Source: Streptomyces adelaidensis
Lineage (GTDB): Bacteria > Actinomycetota > Actinomycetes > Streptomycetales > Streptomycetaceae
Assembly (NCBI RefSeq): GCF_016598475.1
Contig: NZ_JAEMUX010000005.1
Coordinates: forward strand, 62,001 to 126,000
Direction of reading: 5' to 3'
DNA: 64,000 nt
Below the pieces are notes generated by a model. The model saw nothing but the letters and a program-made list of their open reading frames with translations, was not told where the DNA came from and did no database searches. Positions 1 through 8,539 of the stretch are shown piece by piece. The position numbers and the translations under genes are program-made. Each line of letters starts with the position of its first letter. Within the stretch, counting starts at the first letter, position 1.

Positions 1-276
1 GTACAGCGTCGCCATCCACGGCCGGGCGGCCTCCGGGTCCGCGTCCACCACCGGCGTGGTGAACGCCCCGCTCACCCGGCGTACCGCCGCGACCTCCTGC
101 CGGAACCGGGACCGGAACTCCTCGTCGTCGCGGTACTGGGCATGCACCAGCTTGATCGCCACCAGCCGCCCCGACTCGGACCGGGCGCGATAGACGACCC
201 CCATGCCGCCGGAGCCGAGCCGGTCCTCCAGGACGTACCCGCCTATGACGGTGGGATCATCGTCCCTCAGCGGCAT
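1..276 (-). CDS. Serine/threonine protein kinase, N-terminal part (gene runs off the left edge)
   Basis: The reverse strand from the ATG at 276 reads without a stop to base 1, giving the first 92 residues of a Hanks-type kinase. Visible are a glycine-rich nucleotide loop (LGSGGMGVVYRA, about residues 19-30) and the VAIK motif whose lysine contacts ATP, at about residue 41. A helical stretch follows, as in the kinase N-lobe. The catalytic loop and any transmembrane or sensor part lie outside the window. It is transcribed leftward, 125 bp beyond the stop of the L,D-transpeptidase gene on the same strand, so it could be read through from that gene or have its own promoter at 277-401. Family identification is firm; target and regulation are unknown. 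Confidence 0.9.
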   Translation of the reverse strand, partial: MPLRDDDPTVIGGYVLEDRLGSGGMGVVYRARSESGRLVAIKLVHAQYRDDEEFRSRFRQEVAAVRRVSGAFTTPVVDADPEAARPWMATLY

Positions 277-401
277 TTCCCACCACGCTCTTTCGACGCT
301 CTTTCGTACGGCGGCTGCGGCGGATCAGCCTAGGGGATGCGGGTGGGGGCGACGGACCAGGGGCGCCGGTGTTCTGAGGAACTGCCCCTGGCCGACACGG
401 C

Positions 402-1649
402 CTAGAGAGCGCTCCCCGCTTTCCAGTCCGCCCACGACAGGTTCCAGCCGTTGAGGCCGTTGGCGGCGTCGACGGTTCGCTCGCCCGAGTTCTTCACGAT
501 CACGACGTCGCCGAGCATCGAGCTGTCGTAGAACCGGTAGCCCGGCACCGAGTTGTCGCCCGCGCCCTTCGTGTCGCGCAGGCCGATGCAGCCGTGGCTG
601 GCGTTGCTGTTGCCGAAGACGGACTCCGCGGCCCAGTAGTTGCCGTGGACGAAGGTGCCGGAGGTGGTCAGGCGCTGGGCGTGGGGCACGTCCTTGATGT
701 CGTACTCGTCGCCGAGCCCGACCGTGGAGGACTCCATCCGCGTCTCCTCGAACCGCTCGCTGATCACCATGATCCCGGACCAGGTGGTGTGCTCGGCGTC
801 GCCGCCGGTGACGGGGTACGTGGCGAGGGCCGCCCCGTCCCGTACGACGGTCATCTCCTTGGTGGCGAGGTCGACCGTGCTGATCTGCTCGCGGCCGATG
901 TGGAAGGTGACGTCCTTGGACTGGGTGCCGTAGACGCCGTCCGCGCCCGCCACGTCCTTCAGCCGCAGCCCCAGGGTGATCGTCGTGCCGGCCGCCCAGT
1001 ACGTCTTCGGCCGGAAGTCCAGCCGGGTGTCACCGAACCAGTGCCCGACCACCTCGACGGCCGGCTCGGCGGTCACGGTGATCGCCTTCTGCACGGCGGC
1101 CTTGTCGGTGACCGCCTGGGTGAAGTCGATCGACACGGGCATGCCGACGCCGGACGTGGAGTCCGCCTCGGGGGTGAAGTAGCCGACGAAGGTGCCGGAG
1201 GGGGAGGCGGTGGTGAAGGTCGTGCTCTCGGTGTCGCCTCCCGCCGGCTCGGCGGTGACGGTGTAGGTCGTGCCCGAGTAGGGGTTGCCGCTCGAAGTCC
1301 ACTTCGTACGGGCCTCGTTGAGCGCCCCTGCCAACTCGCCGCCGTCCCCCGCGGTCACCTTCACACTCGCGAGCGTTCCGTCGGCGACGGCGACCTCGAC
1401 CGGCTCGGTGAACGCGGCGCTCTTGGTGCCGTCGGCGGGCGTGACCGTGATCTCGGCCTTCTGGGCCTTGGCGGACGTATCGGCGGCGTCCGAGCCCCCG
1501 GCCTGCGCGGAGGCGTCGGCGGAGCCGCCGCACCCGCTCAGCACGGCGGCGGCCGGCACGGCACCGAGCGCCGCGAGCACCCCGCGCCGCGACCACCTCT
1601 CCGGCCGCGCCTGCTCTCCGGACCGCTTCGATATGTACGGGACGCCCAC
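402..1649 (-). CDS. Lipoprotein L,D-transpeptidase (Ig-like domains + YkuD)
   Basis: Cell-wall enzyme expected to form 3-3 crosslinks in peptidoglycan outside the membrane. The N-terminus has a twin-arginine (SRRGVLAAL) followed by a lipobox ending LSGC, so it is probably a Tat-exported lipoprotein. Two Ig-like segments (about residues 60-270) precede the catalytic domain. The YkuD active-site motif SHGCIGLR is intact, with the nucleophile at Cys354. I chose the GTG at 1649 because GAGGAGAGG lies 6 nt upstream. An in-frame ATG at 1703 with a weaker AAAGG would add 18 residues. A much longer open frame continues upstream but is an artefact of high GC and overlaps the next gene on the other strand. 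The product family is secure; the exact start is less so. Confidence 0.9.
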   Translation of the reverse strand: MGVPYISKRSGEQARPERWSRRGVLAALGAVPAAAVLSGCGGSADASAQAGGSDAADTSAKAQKAEITVTPADGTKSAAFTEPVEVAVADGTLASVKVTAGDGGELAGALNEARTKWTSSGNPYSGTTYTVTAEPAGGDTESTTFTTASPSGTFVGYFTPEADSTSGVGMPVSIDFTQAVTDKAAVQKAITVTAEPAVEVVGHWFGDTRLDFRPKTYWAAGTTITLGLRLKDVAGADGVYGTQSKDVTFHIGREQISTVDLATKEMTVVRDGAALATYPVTGGDAEHTTWSGIMVISERFEETRMESSTVGLGDEYDIKDVPHAQRLTTSGTFVHGNYWAAESVFGNSNASHGCIGLRDTKGAGDNSVPGYRFYDSSMLGDVVIVKNSGERTVDAANGLNGWNLSWADWKAGSAL

Positions 1650-1838
1650 GGCACGCCTCTCCTCGCTGATCACCAGTGCCCGTGCATCGTGCGCCGCGTT
1701 CATGGGCGGGGCCTTTGAGACGGGGGTGCGGCGGCTGAGAGTCCGGTGAGGACGGCGGCCGGGACCCCGGCGCACGCCCCCGGCGTGCCGGTGTTTTATT
1801 CGATGGCTCCGCCCGATCCCGCCCGTTACCTTCCCCTC

Positions 1839-2939
1839 ATGGCGAAGACTCACGGCACGTGCACGGACCGATTCGCTCCGGTACGCGAGGCGCTGGCGGC
1901 CTCGCTCGACGGCAAGGACGTGGGGGCCTCGGTCGCCGTCTACGTGGACGGTGAACCGGAGGTCGACCTGTGGGGCGGCCACACCGACGCGGACCGCACC
2001 ACGCCCTGGGAGCGGGACACCATCACCCACGTGTGGTCCACCAGCAAGCCGATGACGGCGCTGTGCGTGCTGATGCTCGCCGACCGGGGCGAACTGGACC
2101 TGGCCGCGCCGGTGGCCACGTACTGGCCCGAGTTCGCGGCGGCGGGCAAGGAGAACGTGCGCGTCAGCCATGTGCTGTCGCACACGGCCGGACTGCCCGG
2201 CTTCGAGAAGCCCATGACACTGGACGACCTGTACGACTGGCAGACCGCCACCGCCCGGCTCGCCGCGCAGGCACCGGCCTGGGAGCCGGGCACCGCGGCC
2301 GGTTACCACGGGCTCACCCAGGGGTTCCTGCTCGGCGAGATCGTCCGCCGGGTCACCGGCCGCAGCCTGGGCACCTTCCTCGCCGAGGAGGTCACGGGCC
2401 CGCTGGGAGCCGACTTCTACATCGGCCTGGCCGCCGAGCACGACCACCGGGTCGCGCCGATCATCGCGCCCCCCTCCTCCCCGCCCCGCGGCGGCCCGCC
2501 GCCCAACCCCGCCATTGCGGACGGCACCGCCAACACGACCGCATGGCGGCGCGCCGAGATCCCGGCCGTGAACGGCCACGGCAACGCCCGCTCGGTCGCC
2601 GCCGTGCAGTCGCTGCTGGCCACCGGCGGAGCGGGCCGGGGAGTGCGGCTGCTCTCCGGGAAGGGGTGCGAGCGGGTCCTGGAGGAGCAGTTCAACGGCA
2701 CGGACCAGGTCCTGGGCGTACCGATGCGCTACGGCATGGGCTACGGCCTCAACGGCGGCCAGCTCCCCAACCCCCGTACCTGTTTCTGGGGCGGCTGGGG
2801 CGGTTCGATCGTCCTGGTCGACCTCGACGCCCGGATGTCCGTGGCGTACGTGATGAACCAGATGTTCGACGACGGCGGGCTCGGCGACGACCGGGCGTTC
2901 CTGATCCTCGCGGCGGTCTACGAGGGCCTCTCCGCCTGA
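1839..2939 (+). CDS. Beta-lactamase-family serine hydrolase (class C / EstB-like)
   Basis: A 366-residue protein of the beta-lactamase/transpeptidase-like fold. The SxxK motif is present as STSK (Ser67 and Lys70), followed at about residue 155 by a tyrosine motif in the place of YxN (AGYHG), and the C-terminal half has the usual glycine-rich strand (CFWGGWGGS) where KTG-type motifs sit. No signal peptide is visible, so a cytoplasmic esterase or peptidase is more likely than a true penicillinase. The ATG at 1839 starts the conserved part; another ATG at 1803 is possible, and neither has a strong ribosome site. It is divergent from the L,D-transpeptidase gene and followed by a clean hairpin at 2951. 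The substrate cannot be told from sequence. Confidence 0.82.
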   Translation: MAKTHGTCTDRFAPVREALAASLDGKDVGASVAVYVDGEPEVDLWGGHTDADRTTPWERDTITHVWSTSKPMTALCVLMLADRGELDLAAPVATYWPEFAAAGKENVRVSHVLSHTAGLPGFEKPMTLDDLYDWQTATARLAAQAPAWEPGTAAGYHGLTQGFLLGEIVRRVTGRSLGTFLAEEVTGPLGADFYIGLAAEHDHRVAPIIAPPSSPPRGGPPPNPAIADGTANTTAWRRAEIPAVNGHGNARSVAAVQSLLATGGAGRGVRLLSGKGCERVLEEQFNGTDQVLGVPMRYGMGYGLNGGQLPNPRTCFWGGWGGSIVLVDLDARMSVAYVMNQMFDDGGLGDDRAFLILAAVYEGLSA

Positions 2940-2950
2940 AACCGACCTGT

Positions 2951-2982
2951 CCGCCCCGCCGCCGGGCTCCGCGGCGGGGCGG
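2951..2982 (+). terminator. Hairpin terminator after the serine hydrolase
   Basis: A perfect 12-bp GC-rich stem (2951-2962 pairing with 2971-2982) with an 8-nt loop starts 11 bp after the stop codon. There is no T-run, which is common for Streptomyces terminators. Confidence 0.6.
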
Positions 2983-3111
2983 ACGCGGTCTCGGACGCGG
3001 TCTGCGGACGCGGTCTGCGGGCGATGTCTGAGCGATATCTGAGCGATGTCGGTGCGATGTAGGTGGGTGTCCGAGGGCCGGTGCAGAGGGCCGGTGCAGA
3101 GGGCCGATGCC
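2981..3111 (+). repeat. Three runs of short tandem repeats in the gap before the sulfatase
   Basis: This gap contains three successive families of short direct repeats: about 12-13 bp units starting GGACGCGGTCT (2981-3018), four exact-length 11-bp units starting GCGAT (3021-3031, 3032-3042, 3043-3053, 3054-3064), and three 13-bp units starting GAGGGCC (3073-3111). The 11-bp units match one DNA helical turn, as in phased operator arrays, though replication slippage could also make such runs. The rest of the 2940-3327 interval holds the terminator at 2951 and presumably the sulfatase promoter; I see no gene in it. Confidence 0.7.
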
Positions 3112-3327
3112 GAGGCTCTTCCGGCACTCTGGCAAGATCGTTCTCTCTCGGTGGAACCAGAACCCCGCATTCCCCCTCTCTAGGGTCGGGGGCGTGCGAT
3201 CGATCACCGCGGCCTTCTGTGACCTGCCGCAACAAGGTGTTCATGCCCTGTGCATGGTTCTGCGCCGAGGATGCCGTTCACCATCGGATCACGACCACCC
3301 GCTCGCCCGCAGTCACCAGGAGCCCGC

Positions 3328-5127
3328 ATGCCCAGCCGCCGTCGTTTTCTCGCCGGGACCGCCGCCGTCGGCGCGACCGGGGCGGCGGCCGGCTGTGTCG
3401 CGCACGAGAGCCGGAAGGCCGGTGTCCGGGACGTCGCGGTTCCGGAGGTGAGCCGGCCGTCCGCGTCGGTCGTGCCCGCCGCCCGCACCCCCTCGCAGCG
3501 GCTGAACTTCGTGGTCGTCCTCGCCGACGACCTCGGCTACGGCGAACTCGGCTCCTACGGCCAGCAGCTGATCGACACCCCGCGCCTGGACGCCCTGGCC
3601 GCCGAGGGCCTGCGCTTCACCGACGCCTACTCCGCCGCCCCGGTCTGCGCCCCCTCCCGCTGCTCCCTGCTCACCGGCCTGCACAGCGGCCACGCCACCG
3701 TCCGCGAGAACCCCTGGGGTCCGGGCGGCCAGGGCGCCCTCACCGAGCAGGACTTCACCTTCGCCGAGGCCCTGCGCGCCGCCGGCTATCGCACCGGGCT
3801 CATCGGCAAATGGGGCTTCGGTCCCGAGCGTCCCGACCAGCCGAGCCACCCCAACTCCCGTGGCTTCGAGGAGTTCTACGGCTATCTGACACACAAGCAC
3901 GCGCACGACTACTACCCGACGTACCTCTGGGACAACGGCAAGAAGCAGACCATCCCCGAGAACCGGGACGGCGCCCGCAAGATCTACGCCCCCGACCTCA
4001 TCGAGGACCGGGCCCTCGGCTTCCTCGACGCCCACAAGGACCAGCCGTTCCTGCTCTTCCTCGCCCCGACCGTGCCGCACGCCCCGAGCCGCGCCCCGAG
4101 GCTCGGCGCGTACGCGGACGAGCCCTGGACCCAGCCCGACAAGGCCCACGCGGCCCAGGTGACCGGGCTGGACACACTGGTCGGCACCCTCGTCGACCGG
4201 CTCAAGGACCACGGCATCGACCGGCGCACCGTCGTCCTCGTCACCAGCGACAACGGCCCGCACGAGGAGGGCGGCACCGACCCCGACCTCTTCGACGCGG
4301 GCGGCCCGCTGCGCGGCTACAAGCGCAACCTCTACGAGGGCGGCATCCGAGTCCCGCTCATCGCCTGGTCGCCGCAGCGCGTCCCGGTCGGCACCACCGA
4401 CCGGCCGACCCCGCTGACCGACCTGCTGCCGACCCTCGCCGAACTCGCCGGCGCGCCCGCCCCGTCGGACATCGACGGGCTCTCCGCCGCGCCGCTGCTG
4501 CGGGCCGGCGGCGCCGAGGCCGCCCGCCACGACCACCTGTACTTCTACCGCAACCACAGCGGCGTCACCCCGCGCGCCGACCGGGTCGACGGGGGCCGGG
4601 GGCGGCGACTGGCCGAGGCGGTGCGGCGCGGCGACCTCAAGGCGGTGCGGTTCGCGCCGGGCCGGGACCGGAACGCGGCCGACAGCCGGTGGGAGGTCGA
4701 GCTGTACGACCTCGCCCGGGACCCCGGCGAGAGCGACGACCTCGCGGCGGCGCGGCCCGCCCAGGCCGACGCACTGGTGCGGCTGATGCGGTCCTCCTGG
4801 GTCGACACCTACCGGCGCAAGCCCTTCGGGGTCACCCTCCAAGTGGCCCCGAACGACGGCAGGTTCATCGTCACCGCGACCTTCGCCAACGGCTCCGCCC
4901 GACCCTGGACGGCCGCCCGGCTCGCCCTCTCCGTGCCCAACCGCTGGCAGGTACGCTCACTCGGCGTGGCCACCACGGACCGCATCCGCCCCGGCGGCCG
5001 GTTCCTCACCCGCTGGGAGGTCACCCCGGCCGCGGACACCCCACAGGGCTGGCTCACCGCCCGGGGCACGGCCACACACGCGGGCGAGACAGCGACGTAC
5101 GCGGCCCAGGCCCTGGCCAAGAAATAG
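3328..5127 (+). CDS. Tat-exported arylsulfatase (formylglycine-dependent)
   Basis: Sulfatase of 599 residues that should hydrolyse sulfate esters outside the membrane. The N-terminus (MPSRRRFLAG...) is a twin-arginine signal ending in a lipobox-like AAAGC, so it is probably an exported lipoprotein. The metal site begins with LADDLGYGELG, and the maturation motif CAPSR places the residue converted to formylglycine at Cys107. Further conserved pieces are GKWGFG, PHAP and TSDNGPH. After about residue 520 there is an extra beta-rich C-terminal segment. The ATG at 3328 has AGGAG 5 nt upstream. The gene stands alone on its strand between repeats and the convergent IclR gene. The substrate is unknown; activation would need a formylglycine-generating enzyme encoded elsewhere. 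Confidence 0.92.
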   Translation: MPSRRRFLAGTAAVGATGAAAGCVAHESRKAGVRDVAVPEVSRPSASVVPAARTPSQRLNFVVVLADDLGYGELGSYGQQLIDTPRLDALAAEGLRFTDAYSAAPVCAPSRCSLLTGLHSGHATVRENPWGPGGQGALTEQDFTFAEALRAAGYRTGLIGKWGFGPERPDQPSHPNSRGFEEFYGYLTHKHAHDYYPTYLWDNGKKQTIPENRDGARKIYAPDLIEDRALGFLDAHKDQPFLLFLAPTVPHAPSRAPRLGAYADEPWTQPDKAHAAQVTGLDTLVGTLVDRLKDHGIDRRTVVLVTSDNGPHEEGGTDPDLFDAGGPLRGYKRNLYEGGIRVPLIAWSPQRVPVGTTDRPTPLTDLLPTLAELAGAPAPSDIDGLSAAPLLRAGGAEAARHDHLYFYRNHSGVTPRADRVDGGRGRRLAEAVRRGDLKAVRFAPGRDRNAADSRWEVELYDLARDPGESDDLAAARPAQADALVRLMRSSWVDTYRRKPFGVTLQVAPNDGRFIVTATFANGSARPWTAARLALSVPNRWQVRSLGVATTDRIRPGGRFLTRWEVTPAADTPQGWLTARGTATHAGETATYAAQALAKK

Positions 5128-5152
5128 CCCGGCCCAGAGCCCTGGCCAAGAA
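5102..5152 (+). repeat. Short tandem duplication across the sulfatase stop codon
   Basis: About 22 bp of the sulfatase 3' end (5102-5123) is repeated almost exactly at 5130-5152, with the stop codon falling between the copies. It looks like a local duplication and leaves the protein end as AQALAKK. Confidence 0.7.
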
Positions 5153-5169
5153 GGAGCCGTTGGGGCCGG

Positions 5170-6027
5170 TCAGGAGGGTGCGGCGCCCCGCCCCGGTATC
5201 AGCGACCCGCGCCGCTGCTCCTCCGGCTGCCAGCCCAGCGCACGTGAGATCCCGCGTGCCGCCACCCGCACAGCGGGCGTCAACACCGGTACCTGGGCGC
5301 CGACTTGGGGCACCACCACCGAGACGGCGGCGACCACCGCCCCGCCCGGCCCGCGTACCGGAGCGGCCACCGACAGCGCGTCCTCGGTGACCTGACGACT
5401 GCTCACCGCGACGCCCGTACGCCGGACTTCGGCCAGCAGCCGCCGCAACTTGGCCCCGTCGGTGACGGTGTACGGCGTGAAGGACGCCAACGGCCCCTGG
5501 CAGTACTCCTCCTGGGACGCGGAGTCGCCGTAGGCGAGGAGTGCCAGGCCCACGCCCGTGGCGTGCAGCGGCCAGCGGGCGCCCACCCGGATGTGGACGC
5601 CGACGGCCGAGCGCCCGGAGAGCCATTCGATGTAGACGACCTCGTCGCCGTCGCGCACCGCCAGCTGCACGTTCTCGTGCGTCGCCTCGTACAGGTCCTC
5701 CAGGTAGGGCAGCGCGATCTGGCGCAGTGCGAGCCCGCGCGGGGCGAGGGCCGCGATCTCCCAGAGCCTGAGGCCCACGTGGTAGGTCCCGGACGGGTCC
5801 CGTTCGAGGGCGCCCCACTCGGTGAGCGCGCCCACCAGCCGGTGGGCCGTGGTGAGGGACAGCCCGGCGCGGCGGCCGATGTCGGAGAGGGAGAGCGCCG
5901 GATGGTCGTGGTCGAAGGCGGCCAGCACGGCCAGCAGCCGGTCGGGGGCGGAGCGGGCGGCCCCCGGCGGCGTGCTCTGCCGGGGTGCGGCCCCCGGCGA
6001 CGGGAGCGCGTCGGTGGTCATCGGCAT
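5170..6027 (-). CDS. IclR-family transcriptional regulator
   Basis: A 285-residue IclR regulator. A winged helix-turn-helix (about residues 25-85: LLAVLAAFDHDHPALSLSDI then SLTTAHRLVGAL) is followed by the effector-binding domain with its typical H-x-G turn (ARWPLHATGVG) and LSVAAPVRG near the end. The ATG at 6027 lies 4 nt after the stop of the MarR gene, so the two regulators are co-transcribed and probably translationally coupled. It faces the sulfatase gene convergently across 42 bp. Its context suggests joint control, with MarR, of the divergent SDR-ligase operon, or of genes elsewhere. The C-terminal 20 residues are a low-complexity tail. Confidence 0.9.
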   Translation of the reverse strand: MPMTTDALPSPGAAPRQSTPPGAARSAPDRLLAVLAAFDHDHPALSLSDIGRRAGLSLTTAHRLVGALTEWGALERDPSGTYHVGLRLWEIAALAPRGLALRQIALPYLEDLYEATHENVQLAVRDGDEVVYIEWLSGRSAVGVHIRVGARWPLHATGVGLALLAYGDSASQEEYCQGPLASFTPYTVTDGAKLRRLLAEVRRTGVAVSSRQVTEDALSVAAPVRGPGGAVVAAVSVVVPQVGAQVPVLTPAVRVAARGISRALGWQPEEQRRGSLIPGRGAAPS

Positions 6028-6031
6028 GGCG

Positions 6032-6457
6032 TCACCCCAGTCCGGCTTCGGCGACCTTCTGCAACAGCACATGGAGCGCGTCGCGCTCGGCGGCGTCGAG
6101 CGGCTCGAGGAGTTCGTTCGTCACGCGCTGCCCGGCCTCGTCGGTGTCGCGCAGGAAGGACCGGCCGTCCTCGGTCAGCACGATGATCCGGCTGCGGCGG
6201 TCGTCCGGGGAAGGGCGCCGCTCGGCGAAGCCCAGCTTCTCCAGGTCGTCCACCAGACCGACGATCGCGCTCGGGTCGTACCCGAGCGACGCGCTCAGCT
6301 CGCGCTGGAGCGCGCCGGGGGAGGTGGCCAGGAAGCGCAGCAGCGCGTAGTGGCGCAGCCGCAGGCCCGACTCCTGGAGAGACGAGTTGAACAGCTGCCC
6401 GGACCGCAGGCCCAGGCGGTACAGCAGATAACCCGTGTCCGCGTGCAGCCCGCGCAT
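6032..6457 (-). CDS. MarR-family transcriptional regulator
   Basis: A 141-residue winged-helix repressor. Helices before the reading head (TGYLLYRLGLRSGQLFN), the recognition region (LSASLGYDPSAIVGLVDDLEKLG) and the wing with the RRPSPDDRRSR signature are all present, and the length is normal for the family. It is the first gene of a leftward pair with the IclR gene and is divergent from the SDR operon. MarR proteins usually repress their own and the divergent operon, and are released by small aromatic acids or acyl-CoA thioesters, which would fit the CoA-ligase operon next door. The open frame extends about 20 codons further upstream without a standard start codon, so the ATG at 6457 is used although its ribosome site is poor. 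Confidence 0.9.
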   Translation of the reverse strand: MRGLHADTGYLLYRLGLRSGQLFNSSLQESGLRLRHYALLRFLATSPGALQRELSASLGYDPSAIVGLVDDLEKLGFAERRPSPDDRRSRIIVLTEDGRSFLRDTDEAGQRVTNELLEPLDAAERDALHVLLQKVAEAGLG

Positions 6458-6587
6458 CCACGGCTCGCGCGCGTCGATCGAGGCGGGGTCCTGCGTCTGC
6501 TGGCGGGCGATGGCGGGCTCCCTGGTCGAGGCCCCGATCGGGGCGGCGCGTACGTACGGCCCCCAGCATGACGCAAAGCTCAGGGAA

Positions 6588-6615
6588 CAACAACTATTGA
6601 CCTCAACAACTATTG
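6588..6615. promoter_or_regulatory. Paired 12-bp direct repeats, candidate MarR operator
   Basis: CAACAACTATTG occurs exactly twice, at 6588-6599 and 6604-6615, in the short AT-rich island between the divergent MarR and SDR genes. Each copy begins CAA and ends TTG, like half of a MarR site. The spacing is 16 bp. A TTGACC box at 6598 suggests the sites overlap the SDR promoter. Binding by MarR is inferred from position. Confidence 0.55.
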
Positions 6616-6671
6616 CTCTTAACTTCTATTTTGTAGTCAGCAGCCGCAGCGCCACCGAAGGGACCCCACTC

Positions 6672-7589
6672 GTGCCCAGCATCGATCTCACCGGCAAGGT
6701 CGCCGTCGTCACCGGCAGTGGCCGTGGCCTCGGCCTGGCCTACGCCCAGGCCCTCGCCGCAGCCGGCGCCTGCGTCGTCGTCAACGACATCGACGAGGCC
6801 GTGGCCGAAGCGGCCGTGAAGTCCATCACCGAGGCGGGCGGCAAGGCCGTGGCCGAGGTCGTCGCGGTCGGTACGACAGAGGCGGCCGACCGGCTGGTGG
6901 GCCGCGCGGTGGAGCAGTTCGGGCGGCTCGACATCCTCGTCACCAACGCGGGCATCCTGCGCGACAAGGTGCTGTGGAAGATGTCCGACGACGACTTCGA
7001 CGCCGTGATCACCACCCACCTCAAGGGCACCTTCACCTGCGCCCGCGCCGCCGCGATCCGCATGCGCGAGCAGGGCGAGGGCGGCACCCTGATCCTCGTC
7101 GGCTCCCCGGCCGGCCAGCGCGGCAACTTCGGTCAGACGAACTACTCCGCCGCCAAGGCCGGCATCGCGGCCTTCGCCCGCACCTGGGCGATGGAGCTGG
7201 GCCGCGCGAACATCACCGTCAACACGATCGTCCCGGTCGCCGCCACCGCGATGACCGAGACCATCCCGGTCTTCGCCCCGTACGTGGAGGCGCTGCGCGA
7301 GGGCAAGCCGTTCCCGGACTTCCTGCGCAAGGGCGAGGGCTTCGGCACCCCCGAGGACTGCGCGGCCCTGGTCCCCTTCCTCGCCTCCGAGGCGGCACGC
7401 GGTGTCACCGGCCAGGCCATCGGCATCGGCGGCGACAAGGTGGCACTCTGGTCGCATCCGCAGGAGATCAAGGCGGCGTACGCGAACGGCGGCTGGACCC
7501 CCGAGGCCCTCGCCGACGTCTGGCCGACCTCGCTGGGCGCCGAACCGCAGACCGTCGGGGTCCCCGCCCCGAAGATCCCGGAGGCGTGA
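6672..7589 (+). CDS. SDR-family NAD(P)-dependent oxidoreductase
   Basis: A classical short-chain dehydrogenase of 305 residues. It shows the cofactor loop TGSGRGLG near the N-terminus, the NAG motif (VTNAGIL), the catalytic serine at Ser145 and the YSAAK tyrosine-lysine pair (Tyr158, Lys162). The sequence resembles the 3-hydroxyacyl-CoA or ketoacyl reductase type found with MaoC hydratases, including the extended C-terminus of about 40 residues after the core fold. The GTG at 6672 is chosen because AAGGGA lies upstream and the fold begins at once. It is the first gene of a four-gene operon; its stop overlaps the next start (TGATG). A role in oxidising a hydroxyacyl intermediate in an acyl-CoA pathway is likely, with the exact substrate unknown. 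Confidence 0.9.
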   Translation: MPSIDLTGKVAVVTGSGRGLGLAYAQALAAAGACVVVNDIDEAVAEAAVKSITEAGGKAVAEVVAVGTTEAADRLVGRAVEQFGRLDILVTNAGILRDKVLWKMSDDDFDAVITTHLKGTFTCARAAAIRMREQGEGGTLILVGSPAGQRGNFGQTNYSAAKAGIAAFARTWAMELGRANITVNTIVPVAATAMTETIPVFAPYVEALREGKPFPDFLRKGEGFGTPEDCAALVPFLASEAARGVTGQAIGIGGDKVALWSHPQEIKAAYANGGWTPEALADVWPTSLGAEPQTVGVPAPKIPEA

Positions 7590-8488
7590 TGAGCCCCGCC
7601 AGTCCCGCCATGAACGTCGACGACCTGGTCGCCATCGACGTCCACACCCACGCCGAGGTCTCGTCGAAGAAGGGCACGTCGTCGCTGGACGACGAACTGC
7701 ACGACGCCTCGTCCGCCTACTTCAAGGTCGAGGGCAAGCGGAAGCCGACCCTGGAGGAGACGGCCGCCTACTACCGCGAGCGGAAGATGGCCGCCGTCAT
7801 CTTCACGGTGGACGCCGAGTCCGCGACCGGTACCGAGCCCGTCCCCAACGAGGAGGTCGCCGAGGCGGCCGCCGCCAACGCGGACGTGCTGATCCCCTTC
7901 GCCTCCATCGACCCCTTCCGCGGCAAGGCGGGCGTCAAGCAGGCCCGCCGCCTGGTCGAGGAGTACGGGGTGAAGGGCTTCAAGTTCCACCCCAGCGTCC
8001 AGGGCTTCTTCCCCAACGACCGCGCGGTGGCGTACGCCCTGTACGAGGTCATCGAGGAGACGGGCACGATCGCCCTCTTCCACACGGGCCAGACGGGCAT
8101 CGGCGCGGGTGTCCCCGGTGGCGGCGGCATCCGCCTGAAGTACTCCAACCCGCTGCACGTGGACGACGTCGCCGCCGACTTCCCGCATCTGAAGATCATC
8201 CTGGCGCACCCGTCGTTCCCCTGGCAGGACGAGGCGCTGGCGGTGGCCACGCACAAGCCGGGCGTGCACATCGACCTGTCCGGCTGGTCGCCGAAGTACT
8301 TCCCGCCGCAGCTCGTGCAGTACGCGAACACGCTGCTCAAGGACAAGGTGCTCTTCGGCTCCGACTACCCCGTCCTCACCCCGGACCGCTGGCTCGCCGA
8401 CTTCGCGAAGCTGCCGATCAAGGACGAGGTCAGGCCGAAGATCCTGAAGGAGAACGCCGCCCGTCTGCTCGGCCTGACCACACCGTAA
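7589..8488 (+). CDS. Amidohydrolase 2-family metal-dependent hydrolase
   Basis: A 299-residue TIM-barrel hydrolase of the amidohydrolase-2 (ACMSD-like) type. The metal-binding HxH is present near the N-terminus (DVHTHAE), followed by KFHPS, a later histidine in LAHPSFPW and the catalytic aspartate in FGSDYP. Members decarboxylate or hydrolyse aromatic or ring-cleavage acids. The start overlaps the SDR stop by 1 nt, so translation is coupled. Sitting between a dehydrogenase and a CoA ligase, it probably acts on a carboxylic acid before or after CoA activation. Which reaction it performs (decarboxylation, hydration or hydrolysis) is not decidable here. Confidence 0.87.
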   Translation: MSPASPAMNVDDLVAIDVHTHAEVSSKKGTSSLDDELHDASSAYFKVEGKRKPTLEETAAYYRERKMAAVIFTVDAESATGTEPVPNEEVAEAAAANADVLIPFASIDPFRGKAGVKQARRLVEEYGVKGFKFHPSVQGFFPNDRAVAYALYEVIEETGTIALFHTGQTGIGAGVPGGGGIRLKYSNPLHVDDVAADFPHLKIILAHPSFPWQDEALAVATHKPGVHIDLSGWSPKYFPPQLVQYANTLLKDKVLFGSDYPVLTPDRWLADFAKLPIKDEVRPKILKENAARLLGLTTP

Positions 8489-8539
8489 AGGGAACCCCCA
8501 TGTACATCCCCATGTGCAATGACGGACAGGGGCACAGAC

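Noticed and set aside
2981..3111. CRISPR array
   Set aside because: Units are 11-13 bp and directly abutting, without spacers.
402..3170. A single 922-codon leftward frame covering the transpeptidase and the serine hydrolase region
   Set aside because: Only the part from 1649 (or 1703) down has protein-like sequence; the rest is the antisense shadow of the hydrolase gene.
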